DNA of 64,000 nt from Holophagae bacterium (GTDB taxonomy: Bacteria > Acidobacteriota > Holophagae > Acanthopleuribacterales > Acanthopleuribacteraceae): NCBI GenBank assembly GCA_030429565.1, contig JAUIFE010000010.1, positions 124,001-188,000 of the forward strand. The letters are read 5' to 3'. Below, piece by piece: positions 28,412 through 44,635 of the stretch; position 1 is the stretch's first letter, and the number at the start of each line of letters is the position of its first letter. Below the pieces are notes generated by a model. The model saw only the letters and a program-made list of their open reading frames with translations. It searched no databases and was not told the DNA's origin. Both the position numbers and the translations under genes were made by a program.

Positions 28412-28440
28412 TTGACACAACCCTACCACCCGCCTATTCT
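28412..28440 (+). promoter_or_regulatory. Sigma70-type promoter of the PKS-NRPS operon
   Basis: Consensus TTGACA (28412-28417), 17-base spacer, TATTCT (28435-28440). Predicted start near 28447, leader of about 80 bases, ribosome site AGGAG at 28513-28517 ahead of a TTG start. Nothing else promoter-like is seen before the NRPS, so all four open frames probably depend on it. Confidence 0.65.
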
Positions 28441-28527
28441 TCTCGGAAGAAAAAATTCTCTAACATTCGTAAAATCAGCACCCAACGGTTCTTCATAAAT
28501 TATCTCTATATCAGGAGTTTGTGAACC

Positions 28528-31500
28528 TTGAAGAAAAAAACGGGAACGTCGCAAACGCCCGCCGATACGGTTGCGCCCGTGCAACCCTTACTCAACCCAC
28601 CGACCACGTCCACGGCCGCCGCAAAGCCGTTGCATCCACTCGCCGTCATCGGTACGGCCTGCCGTTTTCCCGGCGGCATCAGCACACCCGATTCATTCTG
28701 GACCTGCCTAAGGGCGGGTCGCACGGTCACGGGCCCCATTCCGCCGCAACGTCTCGACCGCGGCCCCGATGCAACGCCCACCAGTCACGGTGGTTACCTG
28801 GGCGACGTCGACCAATTCGATGCAGCCTTTTTCGGCATCTCGCCGCGCGAAGCACGCACCATGGACCCACAGCAACGCCTGCTTTTGGAAGTGACGCACC
28901 ATTGCTTGGAAGACGCGTGCCTGAACCCTGACGACCTGGCCGGTAGCCGCACCGGCGTTTTTGTCGGTGTCTTCGGACACGACTACGAACGGCGCCTGAT
29001 CGCCGAGCGGGGCGACACGGACACCCTGCACTTCGCCACGGGGAACTCGATCTCACTAACGGCGGGCCGTTTGGCCTGGCATTTCGACTTTTGTGGTCCC
29101 ACTCTGGCTCTGGATACGGCCTGTTCCTCTTCCCTGGTCGCCCTGCACTTGGCCGCCAACAGCCTGATGTTGGGCGAATCCGAGCAAGCATTGGTGGCCG
29201 GTGTCAACTTAGTCCTGGCCCCGCAAATCAGCCGAGGTTTCGCGCGCGAAGGCATGCTCAGCCCGGACGGACGCTGTAAAACCTTTGACGCCGAGGCCGA
29301 TGGGTACGTGCGCGCCGAGGCCTGCGTGGTGCTAATGCTGAAACCGCTGGACCAAGCGCTGGCCGACGGCAACCCCGTCCACGCGGTTATACGCGGCTCG
29401 GCCGTTAACCAAGACGGCCGCAGTCGCAGCCTGACGGCCCCACGCCAAAGCGCGCAAGAAGCGGTCATTCGCGCGGCGCTCGACCGGGCCGGCACGGAAG
29501 CAAGCCACGTTTCCTACGTGGAAGCGCACGGAACGGGCACACCGATGGGCGATCCGATTGAACTTCAGGCGCTGGCGACGGTTTACGGCGCGGACCGCAC
29601 GACGCCGCTACAGGTCGGCTCAGTGAAAACGAATGTCGGCCACGCGGAGGGCGCGGCGGGTTTGACCGGCCTACTCAAAACCATTTTGGCGCTGCGGCAC
29701 CAACATCTACCGGCCCATCTCCATTGCCACAAAACCCATCCCATTTTGGCGCACCAAGGTTTGGCGATTACTACCGAAGGCGGGGCCTGGCGCGGCACCT
29801 ACCCTTTGGTTGCGGGCGTTAGCTCGTTTGGGTTCTCGGGCACCAATGCGCACGTCATCGTGGCGCAAGCACCGCCCCGGCCACTGCCACCGACCGGCAC
29901 CGGTCCCCTGCTGTTGAAACTCTCGGCCAAAAACGCGCCGGCGCTGCAAGAACTGGCGACGGCCTATGCGGCGCGGCTGGCCAATGAGCCGGACGATGCG
30001 GCGCGCCGACTTTGCCAAGCGGCCAACCAAAGCCGCGCGGTGATGAGCGAGCGGCTGGCGGTCACCGCACCGGACGCACAAACCCTGCAACAAGCACTGG
30101 CGGCGGCGGCCGGCGGCACGCAAAACAAAGGCGTGGTACGCGGTCGCCCCAAAACCACCGCGGCGGCGGCGTTCCTGTTCGGCGCCCACGGCGCGGCGTG
30201 GGTCAGACACACCAAAGCGGCCTTAGCCGAAGCGCCGGCCTTCCACGCGAGTCTAGCGCGTTGGCGCGCGGCGGGTTTACCGGAAACAGAGGACCACGAT
30301 CTCATCGCGCTTTTCGAAACTCAGGTCGCAGCGGCGGCGGTGTTTGAGGAAGGCGGAATAAAACCGGCACAGATCGGCGGCTGGGGTGCGGGCCAATGGG
30401 CGGCGGCCCATGTCGCGGGTGTCTTGCCAATCGATCAAGCGGTACCCCTGCTGTGCGCCCTGCGCGCGGCAATGAACGAACAGCCGGCCCGTGCTTACGC
30501 GCGCGTGGTAACAACGGAAACAGCGCTGCGCGGCGCTTTAGCCGACCACGAAAAGAACGTCACCCTGTGGGAGATCGGCGCGACAAGCGCGGTCATCGGT
30601 TTCGAGCCGGCCTGCGAGGCAACCATGGCGGCGATGAACGCGCTCGGCCGCGTCACCACGCTGGAAGAAATGCCACATCAGCCAACGGATCGACCCACGG
30701 CAGCGGTGCTGGACGCGCTGCAAAAGTGCCGGTTCCAAACACCAACGCGGCCGTTGTTGTCGGCCTACACGGCCCAAACAATTAGTTTTGAAGCCACCAA
30801 CCCGTTTTACTGGTACAACGCCGCCCAATTACCGCAGCGATCCCACGCGTTGCTGACGCGTATCGACGCCGCCGGTCAGGTCGGCCTGCTGTTTGGTGCG
30901 GATGACGAACTAGACGAACACCCGGCCGTCACCGTCAGCGCCACAACCGAGGCCGAGTTGTTCACGCGTGGGGTGGCAATGCAGCAAAAACGGGAGGCCG
31001 TGGTAACGCCGCCCAACCTGCCAGGTTACCCATTCCAACGCAAATCGTTTTGGTTCAAGGCGAAAGCGAAAGCCAAAACCACAGCGACACCGGCCAATCC
31101 GCCCGGCGCGGCACCTGAAAATGCGGCGACCGAAAAAACGGCGTCCTTGTTTCACGAACGGGTGTGGATCGAACAGCCGTTACCGGTTGCGACGGGCCGG
31201 CTCAGCCTAGAACAGACGGCGCTCCTGCCGGAACCCAAGGCTCAACGCACGGCGGCCGACGCCACGCTGACGGCTTACCTGGAGGACAAGGCCCTGTGGT
31301 TTACCACGCAATGGTTACAACGCCAGGGTGCGCCCAGCGCGGCGGGCGCGACGTTCGACGGATCACAACTTGCCACACAAGCAGGTGTCGCGGAATCGCG
31401 TCGCGACATTTACATGCTCATGTTGGACACCCTGTGCGATAAAGGATTCCTGAGCCAAGAAGGGACCTTGTTGCGGGTTACCCGAGCCTGGCCGACAACA

Positions 31501-34059
31501 CCGCCGCAAGCACCCGCTTCAGTGAAGGCGGTTTCGGTTGAACACCACTTCATTGACCGTTGCGGCCAGGCGCTGGACGCGGTTCTGCGTGGCGACCAAG
31601 ATCCGATTGCGCTTTTATTCCCCCATGACCAGGTCGGACTGGCCAACCTTTACCGGGAAGCGCCGGCCTTTGGCGCGATGAACACGGCGGCGGCCGCGAC
31701 CGTCGCCAACCTAATCCAACAAATGCCGCAACGCCCGCTGCGTTTCCTCGAGATCGGTGCGGGCACGGGCGGCACGACGGCGGCGTTGTTGCCACTGTTG
31801 CCGGCGGACCGTTGTCACTACGTATTCAGCGATGTCTCGCCGGCGTTTTTCCCCGAAGCGCGCCGCCGTTTCGCGGCTTGGCCCTTCCTGCGCTACCAGC
31901 GCCTCGACATCACACGCGACCCGGCGACCCAGGGTTTTGACGAACGTTTCGACCTAATTCTCGCCGCCAACGCCTTACATGCAACGCCGGATATCCTCCA
32001 AACGTTGCGCCACTGTGCCGGGTTACTGGCGCCGGCCGGTGGTCTGCTCCTGCTCGAAGGCGTAGCACGGCGCGCTTGGATCGATTTAATTTTCGGCCTG
32101 TTTGACGGCTGGCGCGCGTTCGCCGACCGCGAACGACGCGCGCACGGACCACTGCTCAGCCCGGACCTCTGGCGAAGCGCCCTGGCCGATGCGGGCTTTG
32201 CTTCCAGCGCCGTCAGCCTACCCCCAGGCGACCTGAACGCCTGGTCCTTCCCACAAGCGGTGGTGACGGCCCAACGTGACCCCCAAACACGCCACTTCAG
32301 AATTTTGGCGGACGAGGACGGCTTTGCAAACAAGTTGGCGAAGGCCCTCCAACAGCGCGGCGACAGCTGCGACCTGGTCGGCGACGAAACCGCGCCGACC
32401 ACGACGCCGCCGCCGGCGGCGCTGATTGATGCGCGTGCCATGACGAACACCACGGGTGCGGGCGATGCCCGCGCGCCGGCAACCTTGCTCGCGCAAGACG
32501 CGACGACGCCGTTGGTGATGCTGTCGCGGGCGACGCCGTTCGGGCCGCGTAGCGCGACGCCGGACCGGCCCAACGGCGCCCTGACGGCCGGGTTGAGCCT
32601 GGCGATGGCGTGTGAAGACCCACAACGGCCGCAAAAGTGGCTCGACCTAGAAACGGACGACGACGTGGCGGCGGTATTGGCCGAACTGGATCACCCGACC
32701 GACAACGCGCATTGGGTCCTGCGCCGCAACGGACGCCGTCTGGTGCCGCGCTTGCACGTCGCCCACCCTCAAAGCGACCGTCCGACACCGGACTACAGTC
32801 AGGGAACCTGGCTGGTGACGGGCGGCCTGGGCGGGATCGGCCGCGAAGTGGTGCGTCACCTGGCGGCTCAAGGCGCCCGTCATATTCTGATCGTCGGGCG
32901 CAGTGAGGCCTACGCCAAACAAGCCGTCCTGGCGCAAATGCAACAAGCGGGCTTGCCGATCAGCTACCACCAACTCGACCTCGGCGACGCGACGGCGGTA
33001 CACGCCTTCATTCAACGCCACCACGAAAAACGCGCGATTCGCGGCGTATTCCACACGGCCGGCGTGTTTGAGGACCGCCTCTTGCACGCGGTGGACGCGG
33101 ATTTGCTAGAACGGGTATGTCGCCCCAAGGCCCACGGCGCTTGGCATTTACATACGGCCCTCGCCGATGTCGAACTCGAATGTTTCGTCTTGTTTAGTTC
33201 CCTTTTCGCGCTCGTCGGCGACAGCGGCCTCGGCGCCTATATCATCGCCAACAGCGCCCTCGACGCCTTGGCCGAACACCGTCGCCGACGTGGCCAAACG
33301 GCGCACAGCATCGCTTGGGGCCCCTGGTCCGGCGTCGGCATGGCGGCGGCGGTAGGCGCGGCCCGCGAACGCCAATGGCGCGCCTGCGGCATCCGCCCAC
33401 TGACAACGGCGCAAGCCTTGGCGGCGATGGAACAGGTGCTGGCGAGCGACACGGCCCACATCGCGGTGGCGGATGTTGCTTGGCAAAAGTTCGCACGTTT
33501 GCAGCCAGGTCGCGGCCGACTGCTCGCCGACCTCATCGACGCGGTTCCGGCACAAGTCGAAGCAACGGGAGCGCTGACGACGCCCACCACGCCGCCACCG
33601 GCGCCGGACGACGCAACCCTGGCGGCGCGCTTGCGCGCCATGCCGATCCAGCAGGCACAGGCTCACTTGCGCGCGCTGGTTGAAAGCGACCTGCGCGAGG
33701 TGTTGGGCTTCGAAGCCGAGGAACCGATTGACGCGGAGCAAGGATTCACCGACATGGGGCTCGACTCCCTGGCTTCACAGGAGTTGCGCTACCGTCTGCA
33801 CGCGCGTTTGAACCAACCGCTGGCGGCGACCGTGACCTTTAAATACCCCAACGTGCAAAGCCTGACGGCTTTTTTGGTGCGCGAAAACGGGGCGACCGCG
33901 CATGCAGAAGCCGAAACCGGCCAAGCGGGGGCCACCCCGTTTGAAGCCGACCCAAATGAATTTGCCATCCCGCCCGACCCGGACGGCGACGTTGCGCTCG
34001 AAGCCGATTTTGTCGCCGAATTATCCGAACTCGAATCTTTGCTGCACACACGAGGCTAA
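28528..34059 (+). CDS. Type I PKS module: KS-AT(inactive)-cMT-KR-ACP
   Basis: 1843 residues. The TTG start at 28528 lies 10 bases after AGGAG; the nearer GTG at 28521 is out of frame. The KS (about 34-456) is complete: DTACSSS with Cys199, EAHGTGT, KTNVGH. Next comes an AT-shaped region (about 540-835) whose catalytic motif is lost: GHSxG reads GWGAG, with Gly620 in place of the serine, and the entry motif reads FLFGAHG. Then a C-methyltransferase (about 1030-1230, FLEIGAGTGG at 1073), a KR (about 1425-1610, GGLGGIG, YIIAN with the tyrosine kept) and an ACP with MGLDS, Ser1747. It would condense, methylate and reduce one extender unit, but needs malonyl from another AT. No loading domain precedes the KS. 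A 2-base gap leads to PKS2. Confidence 0.92.
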   Translation: MKKKTGTSQTPADTVAPVQPLLNPPTTSTAAAKPLHPLAVIGTACRFPGGISTPDSFWTCLRAGRTVTGPIPPQRLDRGPDATPTSHGGYLGDVDQFDAAFFGISPREARTMDPQQRLLLEVTHHCLEDACLNPDDLAGSRTGVFVGVFGHDYERRLIAERGDTDTLHFATGNSISLTAGRLAWHFDFCGPTLALDTACSSSLVALHLAANSLMLGESEQALVAGVNLVLAPQISRGFAREGMLSPDGRCKTFDAEADGYVRAEACVVLMLKPLDQALADGNPVHAVIRGSAVNQDGRSRSLTAPRQSAQEAVIRAALDRAGTEASHVSYVEAHGTGTPMGDPIELQALATVYGADRTTPLQVGSVKTNVGHAEGAAGLTGLLKTILALRHQHLPAHLHCHKTHPILAHQGLAITTEGGAWRGTYPLVAGVSSFGFSGTNAHVIVAQAPPRPLPPTGTGPLLLKLSAKNAPALQELATAYAARLANEPDDAARRLCQAANQSRAVMSERLAVTAPDAQTLQQALAAAAGGTQNKGVVRGRPKTTAAAAFLFGAHGAAWVRHTKAALAEAPAFHASLARWRAAGLPETEDHDLIALFETQVAAAAVFEEGGIKPAQIGGWGAGQWAAAHVAGVLPIDQAVPLLCALRAAMNEQPARAYARVVTTETALRGALADHEKNVTLWEIGATSAVIGFEPACEATMAAMNALGRVTTLEEMPHQPTDRPTAAVLDALQKCRFQTPTRPLLSAYTAQTISFEATNPFYWYNAAQLPQRSHALLTRIDAAGQVGLLFGADDELDEHPAVTVSATTEAELFTRGVAMQQKREAVVTPPNLPGYPFQRKSFWFKAKAKAKTTATPANPPGAAPENAATEKTASLFHERVWIEQPLPVATGRLSLEQTALLPEPKAQRTAADATLTAYLEDKALWFTTQWLQRQGAPSAAGATFDGSQLATQAGVAESRRDIYMLMLDTLCDKGFLSQEGTLLRVTRAWPTTPPQAPASVKAVSVEHHFIDRCGQALDAVLRGDQDPIALLFPHDQVGLANLYREAPAFGAMNTAAAATVANLIQQMPQRPLRFLEIGAGTGGTTAALLPLLPADRCHYVFSDVSPAFFPEARRRFAAWPFLRYQRLDITRDPATQGFDERFDLILAANALHATPDILQTLRHCAGLLAPAGGLLLLEGVARRAWIDLIFGLFDGWRAFADRERRAHGPLLSPDLWRSALADAGFASSAVSLPPGDLNAWSFPQAVVTAQRDPQTRHFRILADEDGFANKLAKALQQRGDSCDLVGDETAPTTTPPPAALIDARAMTNTTGAGDARAPATLLAQDATTPLVMLSRATPFGPRSATPDRPNGALTAGLSLAMACEDPQRPQKWLDLETDDDVAAVLAELDHPTDNAHWVLRRNGRRLVPRLHVAHPQSDRPTPDYSQGTWLVTGGLGGIGREVVRHLAAQGARHILIVGRSEAYAKQAVLAQMQQAGLPISYHQLDLGDATAVHAFIQRHHEKRAIRGVFHTAGVFEDRLLHAVDADLLERVCRPKAHGAWHLHTALADVELECFVLFSSLFALVGDSGLGAYIIANSALDALAEHRRRRGQTAHSIAWGPWSGVGMAAAVGAARERQWRACGIRPLTTAQALAAMEQVLASDTAHIAVADVAWQKFARLQPGRGRLLADLIDAVPAQVEATGALTTPTTPPPAPDDATLAARLRAMPIQQAQAHLRALVESDLREVLGFEAEEPIDAEQGFTDMGLDSLASQELRYRLHARLNQPLAATVTFKYPNVQSLTAFLVRENGATAHAEAETGQAGATPFEADPNEFAIPPDPDGDVALEADFVAELSELESLLHTRG

Positions 34060-34061
34060 TC

Positions 34062-37000
34062 ATGGAACCAACGGCCCAACGCCTGCAGGCGGCCGTCAAA
34101 CTTGCCCGTCAACGCATAGAAACACTCGAAAAAGCCCATTACCAACCGATTGCGGTCATTGGGATCGGCTGCCGTTTGCCAGGACCGGCACGCGATGCCG
34201 AAAGCTTTTGGGAAGCGCTTCTGAGCGGTCGCGATCTGTTGCGGACGTTGCCGCGCGAACGCTGGGACGACGACGCCCTGTACGACCCCAAACCGCGCAC
34301 GGCCGGCCGGTTGCCGACGCGCCACGCCTGCACCATTGACGAGCCAGGCCGCTTCGACGCGGCGTTTTTCGGCATCGCGGCGCGCGAGGCGGCGGCCATG
34401 GATCCACAACACCGACTGCTGCTGGAAACCGCGTGGGAAGCGTTGGAGCACGGCGGCGTGGCGCCAGGTCGACTCAAAGGTTCGGCCACCGGTGTGTACG
34501 TAGGCATCGGCCAGAGCCATGCCCAAGGCGCGGCGCTATACCGCGCGCCGTTGGAAGATATCGCGGCGCACGCGGGCACGGGCACCTTGCCCTGTTTTGC
34601 AGCAGGTCGCATTTCGTACCACCTCGGCCTGCGCGGGCCGAGTCTCGCGCTCGACACCGCCTGTTCTTCCTCATTGACGGCGCTGCACCTCGCCTGCCGC
34701 GACTTGCGTTTGGGCGCCTGCGACCTGGCGCTCGCGGGCGGCGTCCACCTGTTGCTCGACCCGGCCGTCAGCCTCTTCCTCGCACAAACGGGCGCGCTCG
34801 CGCCGGATGGTCGCAGCAAAACGCTGGACGCCGCCGCCAACGGCTTCGGTCGCGGCGAGGGCTGCGCCATGGTCGCCCTCAAACGCCTCGACGACGCGGT
34901 CCGCGACGGAGACCCGGTGCTGGCGGTCATCCGAGGTAGCGCCGCCAACCACGACGGCGTCTCAAGCGGCCTGACGGCGCCCAGCGAGGCCGCCCAGGAA
35001 GCCGTGGTCCATGCCGCCCTGCGCGATGCCGGACTTACGGCGCAAGCCGTCGACGTTGTCGAATTACACGGCACCGGCACGGAACTGGGCGACCCGATCG
35101 AGGTCCAAGCCTTGGCGACGCCGTACGACCTTGCCGCGCGTGCCGAAGCGCTGTGGTTAACTTCGGTCAAAAGTCAGATCGGCCACCTGGAAGCGGCGGC
35201 GGGCATCGCGGGTTTCATCAAAATGGTGCTGGTGCTGCACCACGGCCGCCTGCCGGCCCAAGCCCACTTCCAAGACCCCAACCCACACATCCCCTGGTCG
35301 GACCTCAACCTGCGGGTGGCCCGCACCGAGACGGCGCTCACCGCCCCCTCGCAACGACCGTTAACCGGCGCGGTCAGTGCATTCGGCATGAGCGGTTCCA
35401 ACGTTCATGTAATCCTGAGCGCGCCCCCGTCGCCACAAGCAAGGACGTGCGCGACGGCGCCGGCACTGCTCCAACTCTCGGCCAAAAGCGAGACGGCGTT
35501 GCGCGACCAGGCCAAACGCCTGGCCCAAGTGCTGGCCGGTCACCAGACACCGCCCTTGGCCGATGTGGCCTACACCCTGCGCCACGGCCGCGATCAGTTC
35601 CCCCACCGTTTGGCGCTGACGGCGACCACCGCCGGCCAGGCAGCCGACCGGCTCACCGCTTTCGCACGCCGCGACCAAGCCGAGGGCCTGTTCCATACCA
35701 AACCGGGACGGCGCCGCCTCGTGTGGCTGTTCACCGGCCAAGGTGCGCAGTACAGCGGCATGGCGCGACAATACTACGAAGAACAGGCTGTGTTCCGCGA
35801 AGCCTTCGACCGCTGTGACCAGTTGCTGCAACCGCACCTCGGCGAACGACTCGTCGATTTGGTTTTTGACGACACCCACCAGGCCTGCCTCGACCAAACC
35901 CAAATCACACAGCCGGCGCTGTTCAGCGTGGCCTACGCCCTGGCGCAAACCTGCTTGGCGGCGGGGTTGACCCCCGACGCGGTGCTGGGCCACAGCATCG
36001 GCGAATACGTCGCGGCCACGGTCGCGGGCGTCCTCGACCTGCCCTCGGCGCTGACCCTGGTCGCCGAACGCGGCCGATTGATGGGCGCCTTGCCGGCGGG
36101 CGGCGCGATGGCGGCACTCCACGCGGCACCCGAACAGGTGGCGACGCTGCTGCAGGAGTACGGCGATACGGTGGCGATCGCGGCAATCAACGGCCCGCGC
36201 GCAACGGTCATTTCCGGCGCGGCAACCCAGGTTGACGTTATCCTGGCGCGCTGCGAGCGGCAACAGATCGGCGGCCGGCGTTTGCAGGTCTCGCACGCGT
36301 TCCACTCACCTTTGATGCAACCCATGCTGGAACGTTTCGCGGCCACGGCACGTGGCGTGCGCTACCAACGCCCGCAAATCACCTGGCTATCAACCCTAAC
36401 AGGCACGGCGTTCGCCGAGGTCCAAGACCCGGCCGCTTACTGGACGCGCCACATTAGCGAGCCCGTCCTGTTCCACCAAGGCTTGCAGCAACTGAGCAGC
36501 ATGGGCGAAACCCTGTTCCTCGAACTCGGCCCAAAACCGATCTTGACGCAAATGGGCAAACGCAGTGGCTTACCTGGCACCTTTATCGCCGCCATCGACC
36601 CCAACTACAACGACCGCGACCAACTCATGCGCACCCAGGCCGTGCTTTTCGTTCACGGTCACGCTTGTCGCGTCGCCGAAGCGCCCAATGCCCGCCGCAC
36701 CGCCTTGCCGACCTACCCCTTCGCCGCCACGCACTTTGCGCTTCCGCCACGCCGCCGCACCCAGCAAGGCGATGATGCCAATCCGCCTTTTCACGGCCGC
36801 CGCCTCGACTTGCCCCTGTCCGACGAAACGCGTTTCCAACGTCTTATCGACCACACCGGCTTGCCTTATGCCGACGATCACCGCGTCTACGGCGCCACCA
36901 TTCTGCCGGCGGCCTCACACGTGGCGATGGTACTCTCGGCGCTCGGCGACAGCCCGGTCGCCTTGACCGACATCAGCTTCAGCCACGCGCTTCAGCTCGA

Positions 37001-39098
37001 CGACCACGGACAACGGCGCCTGCAACTTATTTGCGAACCGGCGAGCGATGGTCAACGCTTTCGCTTAATCAGCAGCGACCCGGCGACGACCGAAACGAGC
37101 TGGCGGCAACACGCGGGCGGCCGAATCACCCCGAATCCCGCGCCGCCCGATGCGATTGACTTGGCCGTCATTCAGCAGCGCTGCGGGGAAACGCTCGATC
37201 CCCACGCCCGCATCGCACAGCTTGCCGAAATCGGCTTCCATTTGGGGCCCGCCTTTCAGTGGACGCAACAGGTGCAACGCGGTGACGGCGAACTGCTGGC
37301 GCGCATTTGCCTGCCACAGGGCCTTGATCCCGGCGATTACCGCATCCATCCCGGCCGACTCGATTCCTGTTTCCAATTGTTGTCTTGGTTCTGGCCGGAC
37401 CAGGAGCAGGTACGCGTGCCTTTCCACATCGGCGCCTTCCACTGCTACCACACGCCGCCGGCCGATCAAGCTTTTTGGTGCCATGCCCGCGTGAGCGCCG
37501 CCGGTGCGGGCGATTTGACGCTGTGCGACGACCAGGGTCAGGTGTTGGCGGCGGTTTATCAGTTTGTGTTTCACACCGCGGCACGCGACGCGCTGGTGGG
37601 CGCATCAACCACCGAAACCGCGCCCAAACACTACCGCCGCCAATGGCACGACCTCGCGCCGACAACGGCGGCGGCCGAACGTTGCCTGGTGGTCGGTGCC
37701 AAAACGGCCTTCGCCCAAGCGCTGGGGCCCGAAACGGTTCAGGTCACCCATGGCGCGAGTTTTGACCAGCGCAACACCCACCAGATCACGCTGAACCTGG
37801 AGCACAGTGGGGAAACGGCCCGCCTGTTACACACGCAACCCATCGATCACCTGATCTGGTGGGCGCCGTCTATTAATAATGATATGGAAGACCCCACCGA
37901 CGCGGTCACGCATGCCTGCCAACGTTTGCTCACAATGGTTCAAGCATTGGCGGAACACGCCGGTGAGCATCCACCGCGTTTGACCCTGATCACCCAAAAC
38001 GCGGATGAACAACCGGTCGCGGCGGCGTTGCGCGCGATGGTGCAAACCATGGCGCACGAAATGCCCTGGCTACAACCGAGCACGCTGGACCTGCCGGCGC
38101 AACCGCCCAACGAGACGGCACTCGCCCAACTGGTGCGCCAACCCAACGACAAGGTGCAACGCCGCATTCACAACGGCCGCATGCAGGCGGCCGACCTAAC
38201 GGAGGCCCCGCTGCCAACGGGTTCGGCGGCCATGGACGCGAAGGCGAGTTACCTGATCACGGGCGGCATGGGCGCCTTGGGTTTGGTGGCGGCCGAACGT
38301 TTGATCGCACAGGGCGCGCGCTGCTTGATCCTGGTGGGCCGCCACGTGATTCCCTTGGCTCAGGAATCGGCCTGGCGCCAAGCGGGCGTCCGCCTGGAGA
38401 AACGCGCCTGCGACGTGGCCGATCAACAGGCCGTGTTGGCGCTGTTCGCGGAAATCAATACCCTGTTGCCGCCGCTGCGCGGGGTGATTCACGCGGCGGG
38501 CACGCTGCAAGACGGGATCTTGCTCAAACAAGGCCCGGCCCGTTTTGCATCGACCTTCGCTGCTAAGCTGCGCGGAACCTGGCTATTAGATCGTTTAACA
38601 CGCAAAAACCGGCTCGACTTTTTCCTGTGTTACTCAAGCGAGGCGGCGGTGACGGGCGCCGCCGGGCAAGGCAATTACGCGGCGGCCAATGCCGCCATGG
38701 CCGCGTTAACGGCGCAACGCAACCGCGCCGGTCTGCCAGGGCTAAGCGTCCACTGGGGCGCCTGGTCGCAGGCGGGCATGGCCGTCCGCGGCGGAGGGCG
38801 CCGTCGCACTTGGATCAGCCCCGACCAAGGCGGGCGTCTTTTATCGGCGCTGCTCGCGCAACCCCAAGGCGACGCCGTCTTGCTGCCCAACACACCGGCG
38901 ACCGACGGCTTCACCTTGCGCCACGCCGTCGCCGACAACCATCTGCAACGCCGCATCCAACAAAGCGCACCGGAAACACGCGAAACCTTGCTGCGCGAAC
39001 AGGTGACCCACACGCTCGTCGCCCTGCTCGGCGGCACGGCGCCGGCACCGAGCACGGGATTTTTCGACCTGGGTTTGGACTCGATTACGGCCCTGTAA
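34062..39098 (+). CDS. Type I PKS module: KS-AT-DH-KR-ACP (ACP cut by stop codon)
   Basis: 1678 residues to TAA 39096-39098. ATG at 34062 is 2 bases after the PKS1 stop. KS: DTACSSS with Cys201, ELHGTGT, IGHLEAAAG. AT (about 555-850): FTGQGAQ, GHSIGE with Ser645, SHAFHSPLM; HAFH predicts malonyl-CoA. DH: HRVYGATILP (His940, intact HxxxGxxxxP) and HPGRLDSCFQ with the aspartate. KR (about 1395-1580): GGMGALG, Tyr1539 in GQGNYAAAN. The ACP begins normally, reaches GLDS (Ser1674) and stops four codons later, so the translated product lacks helices II-III of the carrier fold. The same frame continues after the stop with exactly the missing ACP half (see 39102-44600). This is the only AT in the window that looks active and may serve all three modules. 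Confidence 0.88.
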   Translation: MEPTAQRLQAAVKLARQRIETLEKAHYQPIAVIGIGCRLPGPARDAESFWEALLSGRDLLRTLPRERWDDDALYDPKPRTAGRLPTRHACTIDEPGRFDAAFFGIAAREAAAMDPQHRLLLETAWEALEHGGVAPGRLKGSATGVYVGIGQSHAQGAALYRAPLEDIAAHAGTGTLPCFAAGRISYHLGLRGPSLALDTACSSSLTALHLACRDLRLGACDLALAGGVHLLLDPAVSLFLAQTGALAPDGRSKTLDAAANGFGRGEGCAMVALKRLDDAVRDGDPVLAVIRGSAANHDGVSSGLTAPSEAAQEAVVHAALRDAGLTAQAVDVVELHGTGTELGDPIEVQALATPYDLAARAEALWLTSVKSQIGHLEAAAGIAGFIKMVLVLHHGRLPAQAHFQDPNPHIPWSDLNLRVARTETALTAPSQRPLTGAVSAFGMSGSNVHVILSAPPSPQARTCATAPALLQLSAKSETALRDQAKRLAQVLAGHQTPPLADVAYTLRHGRDQFPHRLALTATTAGQAADRLTAFARRDQAEGLFHTKPGRRRLVWLFTGQGAQYSGMARQYYEEQAVFREAFDRCDQLLQPHLGERLVDLVFDDTHQACLDQTQITQPALFSVAYALAQTCLAAGLTPDAVLGHSIGEYVAATVAGVLDLPSALTLVAERGRLMGALPAGGAMAALHAAPEQVATLLQEYGDTVAIAAINGPRATVISGAATQVDVILARCERQQIGGRRLQVSHAFHSPLMQPMLERFAATARGVRYQRPQITWLSTLTGTAFAEVQDPAAYWTRHISEPVLFHQGLQQLSSMGETLFLELGPKPILTQMGKRSGLPGTFIAAIDPNYNDRDQLMRTQAVLFVHGHACRVAEAPNARRTALPTYPFAATHFALPPRRRTQQGDDANPPFHGRRLDLPLSDETRFQRLIDHTGLPYADDHRVYGATILPAASHVAMVLSALGDSPVALTDISFSHALQLDDHGQRRLQLICEPASDGQRFRLISSDPATTETSWRQHAGGRITPNPAPPDAIDLAVIQQRCGETLDPHARIAQLAEIGFHLGPAFQWTQQVQRGDGELLARICLPQGLDPGDYRIHPGRLDSCFQLLSWFWPDQEQVRVPFHIGAFHCYHTPPADQAFWCHARVSAAGAGDLTLCDDQGQVLAAVYQFVFHTAARDALVGASTTETAPKHYRRQWHDLAPTTAAAERCLVVGAKTAFAQALGPETVQVTHGASFDQRNTHQITLNLEHSGETARLLHTQPIDHLIWWAPSINNDMEDPTDAVTHACQRLLTMVQALAEHAGEHPPRLTLITQNADEQPVAAALRAMVQTMAHEMPWLQPSTLDLPAQPPNETALAQLVRQPNDKVQRRIHNGRMQAADLTEAPLPTGSAAMDAKASYLITGGMGALGLVAAERLIAQGARCLILVGRHVIPLAQESAWRQAGVRLEKRACDVADQQAVLALFAEINTLLPPLRGVIHAAGTLQDGILLKQGPARFASTFAAKLRGTWLLDRLTRKNRLDFFLCYSSEAAVTGAAGQGNYAAANAAMAALTAQRNRAGLPGLSVHWGAWSQAGMAVRGGGRRRTWISPDQGGRLLSALLAQPQGDAVLLPNTPATDGFTLRHAVADNHLQRRIQQSAPETRETLLREQVTHTLVALLGGTAPAPSTGFFDLGLDSITAL

Positions 39099-39101
39099 CT
39101 C

Positions 39102-44600
<5,499 letters not shown>

Positions 44601-44635
44601 ACAACCTACCTCATCCTCACCTCGGAGCACTGCGC

